Shown in pieces: positions 54,748 to 62,768 of a stretch of 64,000 nucleotides of DNA; the stretch's first letter is position 1, and each line of letters begins with the position of its first letter. The position numbers were made by a program, and so were the translations under genes. This DNA comes from Pedococcus dokdonensis (GTDB lineage: Bacteria > Actinomycetota > Actinomycetes > Actinomycetales > Dermatophilaceae): the NCBI RefSeq assembly GCF_900104525.1, contig NZ_LT629711.1, positions 1,178,001 through 1,242,000 on the forward strand, given 5' to 3'. Under the pieces are notes generated by a model that did not search any database, was not told the DNA's origin, and saw only the letters and a program-made list of their open reading frames with translations.

Positions 54748-54766
54748 GCATGGCAGCCTATTGCGT

Positions 54767-55246
54767 ATGAGTGACAGCCCCGCGACCGCCGGTCCCGACA
54801 GCACCGGACCCACCGCCGACCAGACGCCCGAGTTCGCCGCCGCCCTCGAGGCGATGATGGCGATGAACCCGACCTCGCTGCTGCACCGGATGCAGATCGA
54901 GGTGCTCGAGGCGACCCCCGAGCGGCTGGTGGCCCGGATGCCCGTCGAGGGCAACACCCAGCCCTACGGCCTCCTGCACGGAGGCGCGTCGGTCGTGCTG
55001 GCCGAGACGCTGGGTTCGATCGGCTCCGCCCTGCACGCCGGCCCCGACCGGATCGCCGTCGGCCTCGACATCAACGCGACGCACCACCGAGCTGCGCGGT
55101 CGGGTTTCGTGACCGGCACTGCGACGGCGCTGTCGCTCGGGAACACCCTCGCGTCCTACGAGATCGTCATCACCGACGACCAGGACCGGCGGACCTGCAC
55201 CTGCCGGATCACCTGCTTGCTGCGCGACGCCGCCCCCGGCGCCTGA
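54767..55246 (+). CDS. PaaI-type hotdog-fold thioesterase
   Basis: 159-residue hotdog thioesterase. The catalytic pattern 'NTQPYGLLHGGASVVLAETLGSIGS' contains the Asn/His/Gly and Glu of the PaaI/YbgC-like group. 'AVGLDINATHHRAARSGFVTGTA' follows. It probably hydrolyses an acyl-CoA, perhaps 1,4-dihydroxy-2-naphthoyl-CoA or a phenylacetate intermediate; the substrate cannot be fixed. ATG 54767 is the natural start. The first 25 residues are Thr/Pro-rich. It is divergent from polA and convergent to a GNAT gene 3 bp away. Confidence 0.87.
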   Translation: MSDSPATAGPDSTGPTADQTPEFAAALEAMMAMNPTSLLHRMQIEVLEATPERLVARMPVEGNTQPYGLLHGGASVVLAETLGSIGSALHAGPDRIAVGLDINATHHRAARSGFVTGTATALSLGNTLASYEIVITDDQDRRTCTCRITCLLRDAAPGA

Positions 55247-55249
55247 CGC

Positions 55250-55840
55250 TCAGCCGGCGAGGCGGCTGTCGGACGCCGCGGTCGCGGTCGCGCGGGCTCG
55301 CAGCGAGCGACGGCGGTGCAGCAAAGCCTCGATCGAGTGGTGGCGCGGCTCGTCCTGGCCGAGCCGGCGACGCAGCGCGGCGACGCTGGTCACCCGACGC
55401 ACGATCTGGGACGAGAAGCCGAGCCGGGCGAAGAACCGGTTGGCGTCTCGGTGCTGGGCCGGCACGTTGCAGCCGATCTGCTCGCAGCCGCGCGAGTCGG
55501 CATACAGGGTGACGGCACTCATCAGCTGGCGGGCCACTCCGTGCTTGCGCGAGTCGGGCACCACGTAGAGCTGGTCGATGGTCACGCACGGGGCGTCGGT
55601 GAGCGAGGAGAACGGGCTGGTCGCCGCCACCGCGAAGCCGACCGGCTGACCGTCGGCGGAGGCGACGTAGGCGCGCACGTCGTCGCGGTGCAGCGCCGTC
55701 GCGATCCGGCCCTCGGAGGCGGCGCGGGCGGCCACCTCCGGGCTGACGCCGGCCTCGACCCGGGAGGTCATCCAGAGTTCGGTGAAGGCCCGCTCGTCGT
55801 CCTCCGAGACGCGCCTGACGCTGATCACGGGACGGCTCAC
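55250..55840 (-). CDS. GNAT-family N-acetyltransferase
   Basis: 196-residue acetyltransferase. The GNAT core 'QLYVVPDSRKHGVARQLMSAVTLYAD' contains the acetyl-CoA pyrophosphate-binding R/K-x-x-G-x-A pattern. 'CNVPAQHRDANRFFARLGF' forms motif B. GTG 55840 has a GGAGG ribosome site eight bases upstream. The last 40 residues are Arg/Ala-rich (HRRRSLRARATATAA) and probably form a basic tail. Substrate unknown. It resembles a frequently seen actinobacterial group with an N-terminal 'VISVRRVSEDDERAFTELW'. Confidence 0.82.
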   Translation of the reverse strand: MSRPVISVRRVSEDDERAFTELWMTSRVEAGVSPEVAARAASEGRIATALHRDDVRAYVASADGQPVGFAVAATSPFSSLTDAPCVTIDQLYVVPDSRKHGVARQLMSAVTLYADSRGCEQIGCNVPAQHRDANRFFARLGFSSQIVRRVTSVAALRRRLGQDEPRHHSIEALLHRRRSLRARATATAASDSRLAG

Positions 55841-56088
55841 CGGGGTTCCTCCATCGTCGCTCTGGGTCTGCTCACCACTGCAACGGCGTCCCCCGGCTGC
55901 CGCAGCGCCTCGAAAGGCGACCGAGTCAGGACTCTAGGCCCATTCCAGAGCCCTCGTGAAGGGTTCAACGACATTCCCGTGTTAACTCTTGTCGCTCTCG
56001 TCGTTCCATGGCTGTTACACCGCGGGTCGGCGCCGATCCGCCGCTTTGAGATGGTTTCACGACGTCCGCGCGGACTCGCCTGCGGGGG

Positions 56089-56736
56089 TCAGGCCGGGCG
56101 CTCGAAGACGAAGTCGTCCTCGTAGCGCTCCCCCACGAGGAACCGCTTGGTGCCGACCATGACGAAACCGCTCTTGGCGTAGAACCGCTGGGCCCGCTCG
56201 TTGAGCTGGTTGACCCCCAGCCAGACCCCGGCGGCCCCGCGGGCCCGGGCGACCTCGACGGACGCCGCCATCAGCAACCGGCTGGTGCCGGCCCCGTGCT
56301 GGTCGGGCAGGACGTAGATCTTGCTCAGCTCGGCCGTGGGCCGCAGCGTCAGCGCCGCACGCACGTCGGCGTCGGCGGGCTCGCCGTGCACCACCATCGC
56401 GTACCCGGTCACCCGGCCATCAGCCTCGGAGAGGAACAGGTCGCGCTGGGGGTCGGCCAGGTAGCGCTCGAAGCAGGTGCGGGACAGCACGTCCGCGATG
56501 AAGGTGTCGATCGACTGCTGGGTCACGTGCGGCGGGCAGGCCAGCGCGAACGTCGCCGCCGCGACCTCGGCCAGCACCGCGGCGTCGGCCGGCTCGGCCG
56601 CGCGCACCACGACGTCGCTGGCGTCTCCCCCGCCACCCGCGGCCCCGGCGCCCCCACCGGCCGCAGCCCCGGCACCTCCGCCGGCCGCAGCCCCGGCACC
56701 TCCGCCGGCCGCAGCCCCGGCACCTCCGCCGGCCAC
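56089..56736 (-). CDS. GNAT acetyltransferase with N-terminal Gly/Ala repeat
   Basis: 215-residue protein. Residues 1 to about 38 are a low-complexity repeat of GGGAGAAA units; the rest is a GNAT domain ('ELSKIYVLPDQHGAGTSRLLMAASVEVARARG', 'GVNQLNERAQRFYAKSGFVMVGTKRF'). The GTG at 56736 is only 2 bp after the stop of the ANTAR regulator, so the two are co-transcribed. A start after the repeat (no in-frame ATG) is not available, but the GTG or GTC codons of 'DASDVVVRA' mean a shorter product cannot be excluded. Substrate unknown. Confidence 0.75.
   Translation of the reverse strand: MAGGGAGAAAGGGAGAAAGGGAGAAAGGGAGAAGGGGDASDVVVRAAEPADAAVLAEVAAATFALACPPHVTQQSIDTFIADVLSRTCFERYLADPQRDLFLSEADGRVTGYAMVVHGEPADADVRAALTLRPTAELSKIYVLPDQHGAGTSRLLMAASVEVARARGAAGVWLGVNQLNERAQRFYAKSGFVMVGTKRFLVGERYEDDFVFERPA
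56637..56732 (-). repeat. 24-bp in-frame tandem repeat, three perfect copies plus one degenerate
   Basis: Units at 56661-56684, 56685-56708 and 56709-56732 are identical 24-mers beginning CCGCAGCCCCGGCACC; a degenerate unit occupies 56637-56660. Each encodes eight residues (GGGAGAAA) on the minus strand. The array spans almost the whole N-terminus of the GNAT gene. Confidence 0.92.
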
Positions 56737-56738
56737 GC

Positions 56739-57389
56739 TCAGGCCTTGTCCATCCCGGCCACCACGGCGTCGGCGACCTCACGCATGCCGAGCCGGCGGT
56801 CCATGGCCGTCTTCTGGATCCAGCGGAACGCCTCGGCCTCGCTGATCTTGAGCTTCTTCATCAGCACGCCCTTGGCCCGGTCGACCGCCTTGCGAGTCTC
56901 GAGCCGCTCCCCCAGGTCGCTGATCTCTTGCTCGAGCGCCTTGACCTCGGTCCAGCGGTGCCGGGCGATGTCGATCGCGGGCGCGAGGTCGGACGCGGTG
57001 AAGGGCTTGACGATGTAGGCCATCACCCCGGCGTCGCGAGCCCGCTCGACCAGCTCGGTCTGGCTGAACGCGGTGAGCATCACCACGGGGCAGATGCGGG
57101 CCGCACCGATCTGCTCGGCGGCGGTGATGCCGTCCATGACGGGCATCTTGACGTCCATGATCACCAGGTCGGGCGTCAGCTCGGTGGCCATCTCGACGGC
57201 CTGCTCACCGTTGCTGGCCTGTCCGACCACGTCGTAGCCCGCCTCGACGAGCATCTCGGCCAGGTCGAGCCGGATCAGGGCCTCGTCCTCGGCCACGAGG
57301 ATGCGGGTGGCTCCGGTGGAAGGGGACGACCCAGCAGCCTGGGCCTTCGCGGTCGTCGGTGTCGCCGTCGTGTCAGAGGTGTCGCTCAC
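56739..57389 (-). CDS. pdtaR: ANTAR-domain response regulator (PdtaR-like)
   Basis: 216-residue antiterminator response regulator. The receiver (residues ~28-145) has acidic E34/D35, phospho-acceptor D79 ('LVIMDVKMPVMDG') and K in 'YIVKPFTASDL'. The C-terminal ANTAR RNA-binding domain reads 'RKAVDRAKGVLMKKLKISEAEAFRWIQKTAMDRR'. Its Mycobacterium homologue Rv1626 (PdtaR) binds hairpins in nascent RNA to prevent termination after phosphorylation by PdtaS. No PdtaS-type kinase is in the window. The first 27 residues are a Thr/Ser/Ala-rich extension. Start GTG 57389. Confidence 0.92.
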   Translation of the reverse strand: MSDTSDTTATPTTAKAQAAGSSPSTGATRILVAEDEALIRLDLAEMLVEAGYDVVGQASNGEQAVEMATELTPDLVIMDVKMPVMDGITAAEQIGAARICPVVMLTAFSQTELVERARDAGVMAYIVKPFTASDLAPAIDIARHRWTEVKALEQEISDLGERLETRKAVDRAKGVLMKKLKISEAEAFRWIQKTAMDRRLGMREVADAVVAGMDKA

Positions 57390-57460
57390 CCGACGAGCCT
57401 AGGGGACGTGCGTTAACGGCAGGTTGCGGAGTGGTCCGGGTGGACGGGCCCGGCCCTGCG

Positions 57461-58669
57461 TCACGGACGCGAGAGCAGCATCGCCGCCCCCTGCCCCACC
57501 CCGACGCACATCGTGGCGATCGCGTGGTCCAGCCCCTCGTCGGCCAGGGTCATCGCCGCGGTCAGGGCGAGGCGAGTGCCGCTCATCCCGAGCGGGTGGC
57601 CGAGCGCGATGGCACCACCGTGCGGGTTGACGTGCTCGGCGTCGTCGGCGATGCCGAGTCCGCGCAGCACGGCCAGCGCCTGCGACGCGAACGCCTCGTT
57701 GAGCTCGATGGAGCCCACGTCGGCCAGGGACACACCGGTGTGGTCGAGCAGCTTGCGGACCGCCGGCACCGGACCGATGCCCATCACCCGCGGCGGCACG
57801 CCGGCAGCCGCCGTGCCCGCGACGCGGGCGAGGGGGGTCAGGCCGTAGCGCTCGACCGCCTCACCCGACGCGACGAGGACGGCGGCGGCACCGTCGTTGA
57901 CGCCCGAGGAGTTGCCCGCCGTCACCGAACCGCCCTCGAACAGCGGCCGGAGGCCGGCCAGCGCCTGGGCCGAGGTCTCGCGCGGGTGCTCGTCCCGGGC
58001 CACGACGACGTCGTCGCCCTTGCGCTGCGGAATGCTCACCGGCACGATCTCGCGGGCCAGCCGCCCGTTCGCCACAGCCTTGGCGGCCCGCTCCTGCGAG
58101 CGCAGCGCGAAGGCGTCCTGGTCCTCCCTGCTGATGCCGTGCTCGTCGGCGACGTTCTGACCCGTCTGGGGCATCGAGTCCACGCCGTAGGCCGCCTTCA
58201 TCGCCGGGTTGACGAAGCGCCAGCCGATCGTGGTGTCGTAGATCTCGGCGGTCCGCGCGAACGGCGTGGCCGCCTTGGGCTGCACGAACGGCGCCCGGCT
58301 CATCGACTCGACACCCCCGGCCACGACGAGGTCGGCGTCACCGGCCACGATCGCCCGCGCCGCCGCCCCGACGGCGTCGAGGCCGGAGGCGCACAGCCGG
58401 TTGACCGTGGTGCCGGGCACCTCCACGGGCAGGCCGGCCAACAACACCGCCATCCGGGCCACGTTGCGGTTGTCCTCGCCAGCCTGGTTGGCGCACCCGA
58501 GGACCACGTCGTCGACCCGGGCCCAGTCGACGGCCGGGTGGCGGGCGACCAGCTCGCGGACCACGTGCGCCGCGAGGTCGTCGGGGCGCACCGGCGCCAG
58601 CCCGCCGGCATACCGGCCGATGGGGGTGCGCACCCCCGAGACGAGGTATGCCGCGCGCGGCTGGTTCAT
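57461..58669 (-). CDS. Thiolase (acetyl-CoA acetyltransferase / 3-oxoadipyl-CoA thiolase type)
   Basis: 402-residue thiolase. The nucleophilic Cys is in '[21 protein letters not shown]' (about C92), the catalytic His in '[20 protein letters not shown]' and the second Cys in '[14 protein letters not shown]'. '[14 protein letters not shown]' is also intact. It condenses or cleaves acyl-CoA, in fatty acid or aromatic degradation. Start ATG 58669 ([22 protein letters not shown]). The frame is open upstream through the antisense of the next gene, which I exclude. Exact chain length is not readable from sequence. Confidence 0.92.
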   Translation of the reverse strand: MNQPRAAYLVSGVRTPIGRYAGGLAPVRPDDLAAHVVRELVARHPAVDWARVDDVVLGCANQAGEDNRNVARMAVLLAGLPVEVPGTTVNRLCASGLDAVGAAARAIVAGDADLVVAGGVESMSRAPFVQPKAATPFARTAEIYDTTIGWRFVNPAMKAAYGVDSMPQTGQNVADEHGISREDQDAFALRSQERAAKAVANGRLAREIVPVSIPQRKGDDVVVARDEHPRETSAQALAGLRPLFEGGSVTAGNSSGVNDGAAAVLVASGEAVERYGLTPLARVAGTAAAGVPPRVMGIGPVPAVRKLLDHTGVSLADVGSIELNEAFASQALAVLRGLGIADDAEHVNPHGGAIALGHPLGMSGTRLALTAAMTLADEGLDHAIATMCVGVGQGAAMLLSRP

Positions 58670-58748
58670 GGTCGGCTCTCCTGGGTGGTGGGTCGGGTCG
58701 TCCGCGACCAGTCTGCACCGTTGCTGCGCCGGAGGTTCCGCAGGGAGG

Positions 58749-59120
58749 TCAGTCGTCGGGCTGGTCCTTGAGCAGGTGCAGCAAGGCACCCTGGTCGGTG
58801 GTGACCAGGGCGTAGCGTCGCGCCGGTCCGCGACCGTGGAGGACGAAGATGCTGCGCCGCTCGGTGCGGTCCTCGAGCTCCCACCACCCGGTGTCGGCGA
58901 TCGACTTCGTCTCGTCCTCGTAGGTCGCGTGCTCGAGGTCGTGGTCGTCCACGGGGACCGCCAACCGGTCCTTCGACGCGCTGGTCGGGAGGCCTCGCGG
59001 CACGGCCCACGACCGCAACACGCCGTCCTCCTCGAGCCGCAGGTCGAAGTGGTGCTGCGGCTTCTGGTGCTCGTGCAGCACGAACACCGGCCGTCGACGG
59101 CTGCCTCGTGATCCCGGCAC
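58749..59120 (-). CDS. Stand-alone short LigD-type 3'-phosphoesterase domain protein
   Basis: 123-residue protein similar to the N-terminal phosphoesterase (PE) domain of LigD, which trims 3' ends in bacterial end joining. 'VFVLHEHQKPQHHFDLRLEEDGVLRSWAVPRGLP' contains the family His and the HFDLRLE core, followed by 'LAVPVDDHDLEHATYED'. The usual next segment (PEGxYGxGxVxxWD) is absent, and instead 'ETKSIADTGWWELEDRTERRSIFVLHG' follows, giving a short version. GTG 59120 has GGAGG seven bases upstream. No Ku or LigD gene is in the window. Activity is uncertain because part of the domain is missing. Confidence 0.75.
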   Translation of the reverse strand: MPGSRGSRRRPVFVLHEHQKPQHHFDLRLEEDGVLRSWAVPRGLPTSASKDRLAVPVDDHDLEHATYEDETKSIADTGWWELEDRTERRSIFVLHGRGPARRYALVTTDQGALLHLLKDQPDD

Positions 59121-59499
59121 GGGCCACCTCCGCTGCGGTCTGGCAATGGGTCACGGGCGACGCTAGCCCGGACGCGCAGCCGTCGTCACTCCCGCACCTT
59201 GCCGGGCTCGGCTGGCGGTTCGGCTGGCGACTCGCCCGTCCACACCGTCGCTGCCGGTGCCAGCATCGCCGTGAGGACGCACGCCACGGCGCCCCTCAGT
59301 CGCTTCGACACTCCGTCGCTCCCCATCTCTCGCGGTCCGGACGCGGACCGGTTCGAGGAAGGTAGGCAACAGAAGGCCAGTCACCTAGTGACTGCCGGTG
59401 ACTGGGAAAAGCGGGCGAAACATTGACCATCGCTTGACCGCAGATCACCGCGGTCTCCGGAGGAGAGCTCACCGCAGATGCGTCCGCAGCGGATCACCC
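59121..59499. other. Intergenic region between the PE-domain gene and tRNA-Leu
   Basis: This 379-bp stretch has no convincing gene. The open frame at 59199-59426 has an odd composition and no ribosome site. It lies downstream of the 3' end of tRNA-Leu. I looked for an integrase, direct repeats of the tRNA end and phage genes and saw none. Bases 59380-59440 are locally A-rich. Confidence 0.6.
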
Positions 59500-59585
59500 T
59501 GGTGCCGAAGGCGGGACTTGAACCCGCACGCCCTTTCGAGCAGAGCATTTTGAGTGCTCCGTGTCTGCCATTCCACCACTTCGGC
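59500..59585 (-). tRNA. tRNA-Leu (anticodon CAA)
   Basis: Read on the minus strand from 59585, the acceptor arms GCCGAAG (59579-59585) and CTTCGGC (59504-59510) pair perfectly. The anticodon stem GAGCA/TGCTC encloses loop CTCAAAA with anticodon CAA, reading the UUG codon. A long variable arm (TGCTCGAAAGGGCGTG region) and the T-arm CGGGTTCAAGTCCCG are present. The discriminator A is followed by an encoded CCA (59500-59502). Confidence 0.97.
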
Positions 59586-59654
59586 TGAACTGAACCTCGG
59601 CTCAGCGGCGCCCAGCATATCGAGGCGGCGGGTGACGCCCGACCAGAGCCCGGG

Positions 59655-59696
59655 TCGATGTCAACACGCCGGGGATTCCGGGCGCGTTCACATCGA
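59655..59696 (-). terminator. Imperfect hairpin downstream of pyk
   Basis: TCGATGT and ACATCGA close a long stem whose inner part pairs imperfectly (CAACACGCC with GGCGCGTTC). It lies 16 bp beyond the pyk stop and upstream of the tRNA gene. It probably ends pyk transcription. Confidence 0.55.
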
Positions 59697-59711
59697 ACCG
59701 GCGGACGACAG

Positions 59712-61163
59712 TCAGTCGGCGAGGTCCTCGTAGGCGGGTGCGACCTTGTTGATGGCGTCGCCCATCTTGTGCACCCGCAACGCGTTGGTGGAGCCGGGGA
59801 TGCCGGGCGGCGAGCCGGCGACGATGACGACGAGGTCGCCCTCCTGCGCCCGCCCGCTGGCGAGCAGCGACTTGTCGACCTGCTGGGCCATCTGGTCGGT
59901 GTGCCGGGCCATCGGGACGAGGTAGGTCTCGATGCCCCAGGCCAGCGCGAGCCGCGACCGGGTGTGCGGCTCCGGGGTGAACGCGAGCATGGGGATGCGC
60001 GGACGGATGCGAGACATGCGCTTGGCGGTGTCACCGGACTGGCTGAAGGTGATGAGGAACTTCGCGCCGAGCAGCTCGCCGATCTCGACGGCAGCGGCCG
60101 ACACGGCACCACCCATGGTGTGCGGCCGGGTGCCCAGCGGACGGATCCGCTCGAGGCCGTGCTCCTCGGTGCTCTCGATGATGCGTGCCATCGTCTGCAC
60201 CGCGACGATCGGGTAGGCGCCGACGCTGGTCTCGCCGGACAGCATCAGTGCGTCGGCGCCGTCGAGCACGGCGTTGGCGGCATCGGAGGCCTCGGCACGG
60301 GTCGGACGAGGGTTCTCGATCATCGACTCGAGCACCTGGGTGGCGACGATGACGGGCTTGGCGTTGCGGCGCGCGATCTCGATGGCTTCCTTCTGGACGA
60401 TCGGCACCTCCTCGAGCGGCAGCTCCACGCCGAGGTCGCCCCGGGCCACCATCACCCCGTCGAACGCCTCGATGATCTCCACGAGGTTGTCGACCGCCTG
60501 GGGCTTCTCGATCTTGGCGATCACCGGCAGGCGCACCCCGACCTCGTCCATCACCGCGTGCACGTCGTCGAGGTCGGCCGCGGAACGCACGAAGGACAGC
60601 GCGATCATGTCGGCCCGCAGCCCCAGGGCCCAGCGCAGGTCCTCCTTGTCCTTCTCGGACAGGGCCGGCACCGACACGGCGACGCCGGGGAGGTTGATGC
60701 CCTTGTTGTTGGAGACCGTGCCCCCCACGGTCACGACGCACTTCACGTCGGTGTCGCTGACCTCGGTCGCCTGGAGGCAGACCTTGCCGTCGTCGATGAG
60801 GAGGAGGTCACCGGGGCTGACGTCACCGGGCAGGCCCTTGTAGGTCGTGCCGACCTGGGTGGCCGAGCCGTCGACCTCACGAGTCGTGATGGTGAACTCG
60901 GCGCCGTTGGCCAGGTCGACGGGACCGCCGCTGAACCGGGTCGTGCGGATCTTGGGACCCTGCAGGTCGACCAGCACGCCGACCGCGTGACCCGTCTCGT
61001 CACTCGCCTTGCGGATCTCCTGGTAGATCTTCTCGTGGTCGGAGTACTCGCCGTGCGAGAGGTTGAGGCGGGCCACATCCATCCCCGCGTCGACGAGCTG
61101 GCGGATCCTCTCGGGGGTGGATACAGCCGGGCCCAGTGTGCAGACGATCTTGGCGCGACGCAT
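59712..61163 (-). CDS. pyk: Pyruvate kinase
   Basis: 483-residue glycolytic enzyme converting phosphoenolpyruvate and ADP to pyruvate and ATP. 'MRRAKIVCTLGPAVSTPERIRQLVDAGMDVARLNLSHG' is the canonical N-terminus. The B domain, metal/phosphate site 'VIAKIEKPQAVDNL' and 'GVMVARGDLGVELPLEEVP', and the active-site 'VIVATQVLESMIENPRPTRAEASDAANAVLDG' are intact. The C-domain ends 'LVVIVAGSPPGIPGSTNALRVHKMGD', the effector site region. ATG 61163. It is followed by a hairpin and tRNA-Leu. Confidence 0.97.
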   Translation of the reverse strand: MRRAKIVCTLGPAVSTPERIRQLVDAGMDVARLNLSHGEYSDHEKIYQEIRKASDETGHAVGVLVDLQGPKIRTTRFSGGPVDLANGAEFTITTREVDGSATQVGTTYKGLPGDVSPGDLLLIDDGKVCLQATEVSDTDVKCVVTVGGTVSNNKGINLPGVAVSVPALSEKDKEDLRWALGLRADMIALSFVRSAADLDDVHAVMDEVGVRLPVIAKIEKPQAVDNLVEIIEAFDGVMVARGDLGVELPLEEVPIVQKEAIEIARRNAKPVIVATQVLESMIENPRPTRAEASDAANAVLDGADALMLSGETSVGAYPIVAVQTMARIIESTEEHGLERIRPLGTRPHTMGGAVSAAAVEIGELLGAKFLITFSQSGDTAKRMSRIRPRIPMLAFTPEPHTRSRLALAWGIETYLVPMARHTDQMAQQVDKSLLASGRAQEGDLVVIVAGSPPGIPGSTNALRVHKMGDAINKVAPAYEDLAD

Positions 61164-61277
61164 GTGATCGACCTTATCGGTCGACCTCGGCGGAACGTGA
61201 CCGCGGTCACCCTGCGGACAACCACGTCCTCCCCACTTCCGGCCACGTATGCCGCGTGCTCACCACCCGGAGGGCGG

Positions 61278-61292
61278 CCCACCGCGCGTGGG
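61278..61292 (-). terminator. Possible terminator downstream of gltD
   Basis: CCCAC and GTGGG form a short stem about 20 bp after the gltD stop on the minus strand, with extra partial pairing outside. It is weak and may simply be G/C-rich spacer. Confidence 0.3.
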
Positions 61293-61313
61293 TGGCCAGA
61301 AGTGCGAGAGGGG

Positions 61314-62768
61314 TCAGACGATGAGCGGTCGGTCGGTCGGGTTGATCGGCCGCGGCAGGGCCGTGGCGCCGGTCAGGAAGCGGTCCACACCGGCGGCCGC
61401 GGACCGGCCCTCGGCGATCGCCCAGACGATGAGCGACTGGCCACGACCCGCGTCACCGGCGACGAAGACGCCGGGCACCGACGACATGTAGTCCTTGTCC
61501 CGCTTGACGTTCGAGCGCTCGTCGAGCTCGACCTCGAGCTGCTCGACCACGCCCGGCCCCTGCGGACCGAGGAAACCCATCGCCAGCAGGATCAGCTGGG
61601 CGGGCAGCACCCGCTCCGTGCCCTCGACCTCGACGAACCGGCCGTCCTCCATGCGCACGTCGACCACGCGGATGCCGGCGACCTTGCCGTCCTCACCCAG
61701 GATCTCCTTGGTGGACGCGGCGTACACGCGGTCGCCGCCCTCCTCGTGCGCGGAGGCGACCCGGAAGATCATCGGGTAGGTCGGCCAGGGCTGACCGGTG
61801 ACCCGCTCCTCGCCCGGCCGCGGCATGATCTCGAGGCTCGTCACCGACCGGGCGCCCTGACGGTGCGAGGTGCCGATGCAGTCGGCGCCGGTGTCGCCAC
61901 CACCGATGACGATGACGTCCTTGCCCTCGGCGGTGACCTGACCCTCGACGGTCTCGCCGAGCGCGACGCGGTTGGCCGGCGGCAGGAAGTCCATCGCCTG
62001 CATGACGCCGTCGAGCTCGCGCCCGGGCACCGGCAGGTCACGCGGCACGGTCGCCCCGATGGCCAGCACGACGGCGTCGTAGCGGTCGCGCAGCTGCTTG
62101 CCGGTGACGTCGCCACCGACATCGACCCCGCTGCGGAAGCGGGTGCCCTCGGCCTCCATCTGGGCGATCCGGCGGTCGAGGACGGACTTCTCCATCTTGA
62201 ACTCGGGGATGCCGTAACGCAGCAGCCCGCCCGGCTTGTCGGCGCGCTCGTAGACGGCCACGGTGTGGCCGGCGCGGGTGAGCTGCTGGGCGGCAGCCAG
62301 CCCCGCGGGGCCGGAGCCGACGACGGCGACGGTCTTGCCCGACAGCCGCTCGGGCGCCTGGGGCTGCACGTAGCCCGCGTCGAAGGCCCGGTCGATGGTG
62401 GTGACCTCGATCTGCTTGATCGTCACCGCGGGCTGGTTGATCCCCAGCACGCAGGCCGTCTCGCAGGGCGCGGGACAGAGCCGCCCAGTGAACTCCGGGA
62501 AGTTGTTGGTCGCGTGGAGCCGCTCGATGGCCTCGCGCCAGTCACCCTTCCAGGCAAGGTCGTTCCACTCCGGGATCAGGTTGCCGAGCGGACAACCGCT
62601 GTGGCAGAACGGGATCCCGCAGTCCATGCAGCGACCCGCCTGACGCTGCAGCTGGCCGAGCTCCTGCTCCTCGTAGACCTCTTTCCAGTCCTTGATGCGG
62701 ACCGGCACGGGGCGCCGGACCGGCAGCTCGCGCTCACGCGTCTTGAGAAAGCCCTGGGGGTCAGCCAC
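61314..62768 (-). CDS. gltD: Glutamate synthase [NADPH] small subunit
   Basis: 484-residue flavoprotein that passes electrons from NADPH to GltB. The N-terminal 4Fe-4S cysteines appear in '[17 protein letters not shown]' and '[12 protein letters not shown]'. FAD-binding '[17 protein letters not shown]' and NADPH-binding '[13 protein letters not shown]' are intact, with '[21 protein letters not shown]' near the C-terminus. GTG 62768 ([16 protein letters not shown]) overlaps the gltB stop by 8 bp. The frame is open further upstream into gltB only in the wrong phase. Confidence 0.96.
   Translation of the reverse strand: MADPQGFLKTRERELPVRRPVPVRIKDWKEVYEEQELGQLQRQAGRCMDCGIPFCHSGCPLGNLIPEWNDLAWKGDWREAIERLHATNNFPEFTGRLCPAPCETACVLGINQPAVTIKQIEVTTIDRAFDAGYVQPQAPERLSGKTVAVVGSGPAGLAAAQQLTRAGHTVAVYERADKPGGLLRYGIPEFKMEKSVLDRRIAQMEAEGTRFRSGVDVGGDVTGKQLRDRYDAVVLAIGATVPRDLPVPGRELDGVMQAMDFLPPANRVALGETVEGQVTAEGKDVIVIGGGDTGADCIGTSHRQGARSVTSLEIMPRPGEERVTGQPWPTYPMIFRVASAHEEGGDRVYAASTKEILGEDGKVAGIRVVDVRMEDGRFVEVEGTERVLPAQLILLAMGFLGPQGPGVVEQLEVELDERSNVKRDKDYMSSVPGVFVAGDAGRGQSLIVWAIAEGRSAAAGVDRFLTGATALPRPINPTDRPLIV

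Noticed and set aside
59199..59426. 75-codon frame between the PE-domain gene and tRNA-Leu
   Set aside because: No ribosome site or recognisable features, and the end becomes A-rich non-coding sequence.
59121..59711. tRNA-Leu flanks considered as a phage or island attachment site
   Set aside because: No integrase, no repeated tRNA 3' end and housekeeping genes on both sides.
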